64,000 bases of DNA from Psococerastis gibbosa (taxonomy: Eukaryota > Arthropoda > Insecta > Psocodea > Psocidae): the NCBI GenBank assembly GCA_963971405.1, contig OZ020491.1, forward strand, positions 23,864,855 through 23,928,854, written 5' to 3'. Shown here one piece after another: positions 57,001 to 64,000 of this stretch. Under the pieces are notes generated by a model. The model worked only from the letters and a program-made list of their open reading frames with translations. It did not search any database and was not told the DNA's origin. Both the position numbers and the translations under genes were made by a program. The first letter of the stretch is position 1; each line of letters opens with the position of its first letter.

Positions 57001-57240
57001 GAGTCAGGAATAGTCCCGTTGGTAGAGAACTAGGCTAAGAAACGGAAGATCTAGATTCGAGACTCAAAATAAAAGGAATTTTCCGCCTGGCTTCTGTCTA
57101 TCTAACCCATAACCATAACTTCATCGATAAGGGGAAAACTCGGTTGGTGGGCATGTTACTGACCACAACACCTCAGAGAGAGCCGTGGCCAAAGAGAAGG
57201 CTCCCTCCAAGCTGTCAAAACTCACAGCTCTTTCATAAAT
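57001..57240 (+). repeat. SINE family K with tRNA-like head
   Basis: TCCCGTTGGTAGAGAACTAG is an A-box/D-arm-like start; AGATTCGAGACTC follows at tRNA-like spacing. The body has CGGTTGGTGGGCATGTTACT. The 3' end is CTCTTTCATAAATAAATAAT. Confidence 0.55.
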
Positions 57241-57250
57241 AAATAATGCC

Positions 57251-57436
57251 TTCTATTACTAAGCCAACCTAGAGGAGTTAGGGCTAAAATGCCCTCTTCT
57301 ACACTCAACCAGGAAGACCCGGGACAGCCTGCTTTACATGCCCTCCGAAGCATGGTCAGAAAATGTAGCAACTTTGGGACTCGAACCAACAAGCTTTCGG
57401 GTGAAAATCGGAGTCTGTACCACTACTCTACATGTC
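57251..57436 (-). repeat. SINE family A, near full length
   Basis: Intact head, B box and tail on the minus strand, a few substitutions from the copy at 56460. It lies directly downstream of SINE K1. Confidence 0.85.
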
Positions 57437-57737
57437 CTGACGTTATGACTGATTACCAACATTCGTCAACTTTCAACGACAACAATTTCTTATCATTAGA
57501 CTACCATAATGGTCAGAGTGTCACAACACCATGATCTGAAAGATGCCACTAATGCCAATAATGCCGTTGACGTAATGTCCCTTTTTCAGGAGCTGGATAA
57601 GAGAGACACTCCAATGAGTAATGTTGTTGTAAGAAGATGAATTTCACGACTTTGCCAGGATTAGCCACGTTTGTGGGCCATGGTCTGGGGACTTTCGTCA
57701 ACTGGGACCAACAACCGAGTAAGTGACAGGGTTTGGC

Positions 57738-58016
57738 TAAGAATTAAACCGAGCAGGGCCGTTTTGGAAATGCAAACGTAACGTGAGAATTCTTGGAAGG
57801 AGCCAAGAGCAAATGAAGCGCCTAGAAGCCTAAGAATCAAACCGAGCAGGGCCGTTTTGGAAATGCAAATGTAACGTAAGAGTTCTTGGAAGGAACCAAG
57901 AGTAAATGAAGCGCCTAGTAGCCTAAGAATTAAACCGAGCAGGGCCGTTTTGGAAATGCAAACGTAACGTAAGAGTTCTTGGAAGGAACCAAGAGTAAAT
58001 GAAGCGCCTTGTAGCC
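57738..58016. repeat. Tandem array, three 93-bp units
   Basis: Units start at 57738, 57831 and 57924, sharing ACCGAGCAGGGCCGTTTTGG and AATGAAGCGCCTAG. Confidence 0.9.
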
Positions 58017-58109
58017 AAGGAGTGCAAGTGACATTTTTTATGTTTTGGAGTTAAGTGCACCTTGCTGTTGCTCTAGCTACTCTTTATCCTAGAAACCAAT
58101 AGTAACATC

Positions 58110-58625
58110 GGGATCTGTCATTTTGACAATGCTAGAATTCATGGGAAAGAGGTATATTTGTGCGTTATCAATTGAGTTAGAAACTTGAGCATCAATTATC
58201 TCGAATATTTATTTTTGTCACTTACACCCCTTAGTCTCTAAGCGCTTCAACTGTAATTCAAGTTTTTTGACAGTGACAATGACAATTTGACAATACTAGA
58301 ATTCATGGAAAAAGTGGTAAGCCTATAAATTTTCAATTGAGTTAGAAACTTTAGCATCAATTACTCGTATCTCATATATTTATTTCTCTCACTTACACCC
58401 CTTGGCCTCTAAGCGCTTCAACTGTAATTTACTAATTGTCAATTGTGGTTGTTAGGTGTGCCCTCATTTTTTGACAGTGACAATGACTATTTGACAATGC
58501 TAGAATTCATGGAAAAAGAATGAAAACACTTTCAATTGAGTTAGAAAGTTCAGCATCAATTATCTCCAATGTTTATTTGTATCACTCTTTAGCACGCCTT
58601 GGCCTCTAGGCGCTTCAAATAGTAA
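58110..58625. repeat. Degenerate tandem array, three units of about 164-205 bp
   Basis: TTTGACAATRCTAGAATTCA recurs at about 58120, 58284 and 58489, with TCAATTGAGTTAGAAA and TCTAAGCGCTTCAA in each. The unit end is the approximate inverse of the end of the 93-bp unit next door. Confidence 0.75.
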
Positions 58626-58828
58626 ATGTATAGAACGCTGTAGTAAAACTGCGCTGAGTTGAGCCCCATGTACCACAGCAGAAAAATCACGGTAAGTTGA
58701 CTGAAGATAATACTGTGCAATTACTATGTGATGAAGTCATCTTACAAATGATATACAGGAGAGCTCACCGGACTATAGCGAAGCAAAGACAAGACTTAAT
58801 TTAGGGCTACTACAGCAGCTACCTGAAC

Positions 58829-59095
58829 TAAGGCGTCCATTCCACCGACCGGCTAGGGCTATTTACAAAAATGGTGACGTGGTATCAGACATTCAAGACT
58901 TAGGTGGCGTTTCCACCGACCTCGCATTGCAGAATGCCAATGACATTGACGGAAATTAGAATTTTTCTTTTTATAGAAATCTATTAAAATGTTTGTACTT
59001 AACATATCCCATGACGCCATTTTTTGATTTTAGTTTGTTTGTTTGTGATTTTACTGTATGATCATTGATCAATTTTAGCTATACATAGAGAAAAT
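58829..59095. repeat. Foldback family D copy, right part missing
   Basis: TAAGGCGTCCATTCCACCGA at the left. It runs through GATCATTGATCAATTTTAGC and stops near 59095 without the right arm. Confidence 0.75.
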
Positions 59096-59267
59096 GGAAG
59101 GTACTATAACTAGAGGGACAGAATGCGATATCTCAAGTTACAAAAAAAGACGCGAACCGGGCTACCAAACCCGACCGAATTTGACCTAGGGGAAGAAAAC
59201 AACCGAGGCGCGAAGTCCTGAATTTCCACAGGAGCTAGTAATACAATACAAATATAAATAAGTAATG

Positions 59268-59345
59268 GCTTTATGCTCAATTACTAAGCCATGCCAACTT
59301 AGCGGAGTTGGGGGGCTATAAAGCCCTCTTTTACACTCAACCAAC
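59268..59345 (-). repeat. SINE family A tail fragment
   Basis: Contains GCGGAGTTGGGGGGCTATAA and TTACACTCAACC on the reverse strand; 5'-truncated. Confidence 0.6.
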
Positions 59346-59654
59346 TGCGGACTGACGTCGCTTATTCTACTACGAACAAACCGAACTAGATGGGGCCAAC
59401 TAGCCTCGGACGACATGTGCGAATATGGTAATTTTATTATTATATTTTAGTAAATCTATTGTAAGTTAATTTATTAAGCCCTGATTTAATCGATACTACA
59501 TACGTTTGTTCTATTTTGACCCAGAACAACCCCCAAAATTGGGCTGAATGCGTCCCTGTTTGGGAGTGCATAGCAGACAATGGCGTCAAGTTGGCAGAAC
59601 ACTGGGCCCAAAAACCTCAACTTTGGGCACAAAAAAGTAGGTAAACTAAGTACG

Positions 59655-59735
59655 CTCAGAAAGGCCCGGGCACCTGCACTGCATGCCCTGCTTTACATGC
59701 CCTCCGAAGCATGGTCAGAAAATGTATGCATGAAT
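59655..59735 (-). repeat. SINE family A body fragment
   Basis: Contains CTTTACATGCCCTCCGAAGC and GGTCAGAAAATGTA, the middle of family A, with a short local duplication of CATGCCCTGC. Confidence 0.6.
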
Positions 59736-60169
59736 TTTTGTATACAGTATAAAATTAGGTAAGACTGATGAGCCGATGCGTTATGTAGCCGAACGTGCCG
59801 CATGCACCGGCAATATAATAGAGCCATAAATCATGCTACAGGCGTGCGTGCTAGCAACTGGTGTTAGGCGCTTCCATAATGGAGCTGTTTAAGTGAATAA
59901 TTGGAATTATAATGACGATGGCATATTGAATAAGACTTTGACAGGGATGGGTTCTTTATGCAAATTTGAAATATTGCAAGCCACAGCTCCAATACAATAC
60001 AATGTAATACATATAGAGCGGATGGATATAGAAGGCTGATCTAAAGTTCTATGTAGGAGAGATGGGTCAGGCTACGAGCCCGCCAAAAACATTTTTTTTT
60101 TTGAATCCTGAGCCCAACTGCTACGTCTTTGCAACTGGTCATAGGCGTGATAAGTGACCCCTGAAAAGC

Positions 60170-60720
60170 GAAGTATGCCCAAAATAGCCGTAGCTCAACA
60201 ACCCATGGAGGGTTCGGGCTTGGTCGACAACGTTCATGCAGCACGGTCCTTGGCTTGGCGCCGGCATCCTCGTATTCCCAGCTGCCTGAGATTTACACTA
60301 ACTCCATCCTCACGGCCTTCACAGACTGCGGCGTCCATCTGGCTTCTGGGTCCATTTCTTCTTCGCCGCTCTCCTGCCCGACATCCTTTACAGGTGCCCT
60401 GCCCAGCGAAGCCTGCTTCTTTTGTACTCCACAACTACGGTTAGTTCACCATGTAACCCGTACACCTCCCTGTTTGCCCTAACCCTCCACTGACCGTTCT
60501 CAAGTACTGGTCCAATAACCATTCCTCAACACTCGCCTCTCCCAGGTGTTTAAAAGGTTCTCTTCCTTCTTGGTTAGGACCCACGTCTCCGAAGCGTATG
60601 GTACGATACAACCGAAAGCGAAAACCCAGCTTCTTGAGCCTCCGGTATAAGACGATTTCTGTGCATACAACTTCAGTGCCTACACTGTCTAGTCCACCCT
60701 CTCGTTTCCTAATGAATCCT
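60170..60720 (-). pseudogene. RTE-like LINE fragment, several frameshifts
   Basis: Minus strand: YASETWVLTKKEENLLNTWE, RRVLRNGY, WRVRANREVYGLHGE, YKRSRLRWAGHL, KPDGRRS, then VNLRQLGIRGCRRQAKDRAA. The order is right but frames change, and stops interrupt GHL and the Arg-rich part. Confidence 0.8.
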
Positions 60721-60956
60721 AGAACCTCCCCCTCGAATTAACTATAATACAAAATACTTCCTGTTCACCGCCTTCCAGACCAAAAATATATACTAGTTAC
60801 AGGCAACAGGCCTGTAGTCGCCACCCATCTCTCTCTTCAAGTTACAGCCGGCTGGCTGGTTGGTAGCAACCTGTAGCACCGATGCCTCCCCTCCCCTCGA
60901 TCCTGGCAAGCCCCGTTCAGCTCCACGTATGTATTGGCTCCTACATCCTCAATCAC

Positions 60957-61239
60957 CGGCCGCCATACCAAGTTGAGTCCAGCGGACCAGAGCAGGTTCA
61001 AAGCTGCAGATAACTTGGTCATGTGCACAGTGCCGGTAGGGAAACATGGTAGGACTTGTCCTGGTCAGCTCCGAACTAATCGTGTGACTTCACTGTGTTT
61101 CCCAAGTGGTTCGAAATCCACTATAATCAGGAGGTCCACTGTCCTATGGGCTGGCGTAGGACAGTCAAGTCGGAGTCGCTCTATGGGCCCGAATATGAGG
61201 CCTAAGTCGTTATTAACCCGACGAACACTGCTACTACTA
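60957..61239 (+). repeat. SINE family B (short tail) inserted in a LINE remnant
   Basis: It shares the B head and body up to GGAGGTCCACT, then has a different tail (TGTCCTATGGGC ... CTACTACTACTA). A perfect 16-bp duplication ctacatcctcaatcac flanks it (60941-60956 and 61240-61255). The host sequence is an antisense LINE fragment. Confidence 0.85.
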
Positions 61240-61255
61240 CTACATCCTCAATCAC

Positions 61256-61430
61256 TTACTGCCTTCCTTGGGCACCCAGGTCGGTTGACACCTTCTATGG
61301 TTCCTTCTATGAGGCAGCTTACAAAGTTCTCGTGTCGCATCAAATGTCCGATTCAGCGAGCTCTTCTTGTACATATGGATTCACAAAAGTTTTGCTTCCT
61401 CTTATTCTGGTTAGAACCTCGTCGTTGGTA
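61256..61430 (-). pseudogene. LINE fragment interrupted by SINE B-short
   Basis: The minus strand has TNDEVLTRI, IGHLMRHENFVSCLIEGTIE and RPGCPRKAVSD. The SINE at 60957-61239 sits immediately beyond. Confidence 0.7.
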
Positions 61431-62640
61431 ACGCCACCCATAGTCTTTCCTTATCTTTATTCAGTACTCGCGCCTGACATTGAAGGCTATACACGAGCTT
61501 ACATACACAATACCATTGTACAAGCTAACGACAAGTCAAAGGAAGTAAATCTACAGAACCATAGAAAATTACACACGAAATACATGACCAATTGCCTTGA
61601 ACATTCATTCCTCCATTCACGGTAGCTTAACTCTGAATTGACCGAGCACAAACATACGCCCACCACACTCTATTTTGACAAGAGCATATGGTCAAGTATA
61701 TGAGATGACCACCTCAAGTACGGCTATTCACCATAAAGTCTCGTGTAAACATATCGTCTTTGCTTCTACTGTCACCGATGATGTCATCAATATAGGTATT
61801 TAAGGTACGACGTATGAAAGCGAAAGGGCCATGACTTGGGGAAAATTGCACGTTCCCCTGAATATGCATCATCAGAGAAATTAAGAGACAATCGGTTATT
61901 CACACTAGAACTTTTTACTTATTTACAAAAGTAAATTAACAAATTTAAGGGCCCACTTTCCATTCTTTGCGCAAAGTCAAATTTCCCATGAAATCATAGA
62001 CATGGGCGTAGCTGGCGAGGTGCAGGGGAGACGTCCTTAAGATTTGACGAGTAAACACTAGATAGAATTGGGTTCTGTTTGATGAATTTACACAGTGTAT
62101 AAACAAGTGTGGGGAATTTAAACTTAGATAAAATAAATCAGATGTCAAAATTCAAACAAGCCCGCGAAAACCAATCGATTTAATCGAACTTTTGCACCTG
62201 GGTGTAGCTAGGATTCTTTCCAGGGGGGGGGCTGACCTTTTCGTTTCATACAGTCTATTTCCTCACTAAATAGACTACAGTAAGGTGGTGCCTCGTAGGG
62301 ATTTAGGGAGCTTAGATAAGCCCAATAATGGAAAGTACTGTAATTTAAAAAAAATAATAGATGCAGAAAAATTACGTAAAAGTCAGTTATATGATATTGC
62401 TGGTTAGATAAGCATTTTTTAAGCCTAGCTTATGTCGATAATTACTCCTATTTGGCGTATCTAAACGGTAAACAGTGACAGAGAAAGTTTAGACGGGGTT
62501 AAAATTTCGCCATGTCACTGTGGGGGCACTATAGCATTTACAAGTTGACAGCACTTTGACTGGTAGGCTTAAAACTCCATAGGCTTAATAATCCATAATG
62601 GTTGAACAGTATAAGCTGGGGTAAATTTATATAATAATAT
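61431..62640. other. Gene-free stretch
   Basis: Contains only the G fragment at 61943 and a G9 run at 62224 preceded by GTGTAGCTAGGATT, which looks like a MITE end without a partner. Confidence 0.4.
61943..61995. mobile_element. Family G terminal fragment
   Basis: TTTAAGGGCCCACTTTCCAT and AAATTTCCCATGAAATCATA resemble one G arm. It lacks a partner arm. Confidence 0.4.
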
Positions 62641-62648
62641 ATATTGTG

Positions 62649-62740
62649 TATCGATGGCATAGTGGTAGCTTGTTCGTACGTGTGCAAGTCTCTACACATC
62701 ATGCGTTCGAAAACATGTCGTAACACAACACAGGTATGTC
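62649..62740 (+). repeat. SINE family C
   Basis: CGATGGCATAGTGGTAGCTT ... GCGTTCGAAAACATGTCGTA. The most diverged C copy here. Confidence 0.55.
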
Positions 62741-62859
62741 CTCTGACAAACATACAAACTTTATTATTTTTTAAATAATTAAAAAATTAAAAATTCTGTT
62801 ATATATTTTATTTATATAGATTGTCTGTCAATTTTTCTTCGTGAAATGAGGGGGGTCGC

Positions 62860-63100
62860 CCCGGGCCCATTTCCTATACCTCAATTACTCCCATCTTAAG
62901 CTCGGCCATTGTTTTCCCTCATTTTTCCCTCCGGTGAGATGTTCCACACTTCCTCGAGGGTTGTCCTTGGTCTGCCGATGGTTCTTCTACCTTGTGGCCT
63001 TGCTTCCGCAAACCTCCGGGTGGTCCTATTCTCATCCACCCTTTGGACGCGGCCAAACCATTGGAGCTGCTTGTTCTCCATTCTTTGTCTGTCACACGTA
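62860..63100 (-). pseudogene. LINE C-terminal fragment
   Basis: MENKQLQWFGRVQRVDENRT, RPQGRRTIGRPRTTLEEVW on the minus strand; close to the fragment at 8905-9100. Confidence 0.75.
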
Positions 63101-63306
63101 TTTTAAAACAGGCCATTTAAAAAGTTAAAAAAAAATACCTTAAGGCATGTAAATAAATAGCAGTTGAATGATGAGATAGTGAGTTAATTCACGTACCTTC
63201 TCGTCTAAATTACAGTGAGGCCAGTAAGCATGTCTCTATAATTGCGCTCCGACTCTATGAACTCATTACCTGTGCGGTGGGCGCGCCCGCGTTTCCTCAG
63301 AACCTA

Positions 63307-63960
63307 GACGCGGAAAGAGGGCGTCCTCAGAAGCAAAGGGTGGGTGCCAAGTCTGCAGACTAAATTATACCGGGAATTCATAGGGGGATACCAAGGATTT
63401 CGAAGATTCCGAGAAAAATATTCGGTGAATAGCATCTACCTTCCTAAAAAGGTTTATCTAAATTACATAGAGCCCAGCTTTTAGGGAAACCCAGTTCACT
63501 TTTAGGTTGGGCCGACTTACTGGTTCCTACTTCCTAAGAGGAAGACAGGAAAAGGGACGAATTCCGGCTTTGTTTTTCTAGATCGAATGCGGTAGCAGTT
63601 CTTGACAACCGAGACGCGGAAAGAGGTCTTCATCAGAAGTATAGGGGTAGATGAGGGGAGTCCATCCGGGAACACCTAAGATTTTGAAGATTCCGAGAAA
63701 CGTATTCACTGAGTAGCGTCTGCCTACCTAAAAAGGTTTATCTAAATTACATAGTGCCCAGCTTTTAGGGAAACCCAGTTCATTTTTAGGTTGGGCCGAC
63801 TGGTTCCTACTTCCTTAGAGGAAGACAAGAAAAAGGAACGAATTCCGGCTTTTTACGTCGAATCCGGTAAGATTTCCTCACAATTGAGACGCGGAAAGAG
63901 GCCACCATCAGAAGTATACCTCTATACCTCTAGCCCTGTTTCTGCTTCGCCGTAGCGCGG
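63307..63960. repeat. Tandem repeat of about 285-306-bp units at the window end
   Basis: GACGCGGAAAGAGG starts units at 63307, 63613 and 63898 (partial). Shared blocks are AAGGTTTATCTAAATTACAT and GGAAACCCAGTTCA, and GACGAATTCCGGCTTT-like ends. Confidence 0.85.
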
Positions 63961-63976
63961 GTATTATTCGTCAGGA

Positions 63977-64000
63977 TATGTAGAGTAGTGGTATGGACTT
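63977..64000 (+). repeat. SINE family A head at the window edge
   Basis: TATGTAGAGTAGTGGTATGG is the A head. The element continues past the window end. Confidence 0.6.

Noticed and set aside
1..64000. CRISPR array, operon, integron or phage-like system
   Set aside because: The window is eukaryotic with spliced genes. Tandem repeats have long units without unique spacers.

Overview
The window is eukaryotic. Genes are split into short exons with GT-AG introns, introns and spacers are packed with SINEs, LINE fragments and foldback elements, and there are no operons. The protein families and the repeat style fit an arthropod, most likely an insect. A hemipteran is only a guess from the repeat load, and I cannot name the species.

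Three genes can be supported. (1) On the + strand, 8496-31526, is an apparently complete rotatin gene (RTTN; the Drosophila counterpart is Ana3), a centriole/basal-body protein built of armadillo-like helices. I placed 18 coding exons whose phases all agree; they sum to 5712 nt, or 1903 residues plus stop. (2) On the - strand, starting at 8112 and running left, is the beginning of an unrecognised gene placed head to head with rotatin, 383 bp between the two start codons. (3) On the - strand, from 51946 down to about 33686, is a large gene for a mostly disordered Ser/Lys/Glu-rich protein of roughly 1520 residues as far as I can follow it. It converges on rotatin tail to tail. A supervillin-like cytoskeletal protein is my best guess, held weakly; no gelsolin or headpiece domain is visible in the window.

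The rest is repeats. I see several tRNA-like SINE families (called A, B, C, J and K here). A has a tRNA-Glu-like head, and B occurs with two different 3' tails. I also see 3' fragments of RTE-like LINEs on both strands, CR1-like LINE tails, and a decayed LINE with an RNase H domain at 38367-39060. Other elements are a palindromic foldback family (D), a family with 15-bp terminal inverted repeats (E), long-arm foldbacks (F, G, L, H), and a hAT-like MITE. Nested insertions with clear target-site duplications give relative ages: B inside A at 22346-22614, B inside a LINE at 60941-61255, C inside F at 37719-37855, and a hAT-like element inside an RTE fragment at 18774-19010.

Layout: 1-8037 is repeats plus the far left gene; 8038-8495 is the divergent gene start region; 8496-31673 is rotatin with repeat-filled introns; 31674-33685 is the convergent spacer; 33686-51965 is the disordered-protein gene; 51966-64000 is gene-free, with LINE fragments, SINEs and four tandem arrays (about 181, 93, 164-205 and 285-306 bp units). 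I found no CRISPR, operon, phage or other prokaryote-type system, and no convincing new biochemical pathway. The most unusual material is the repeat biology.
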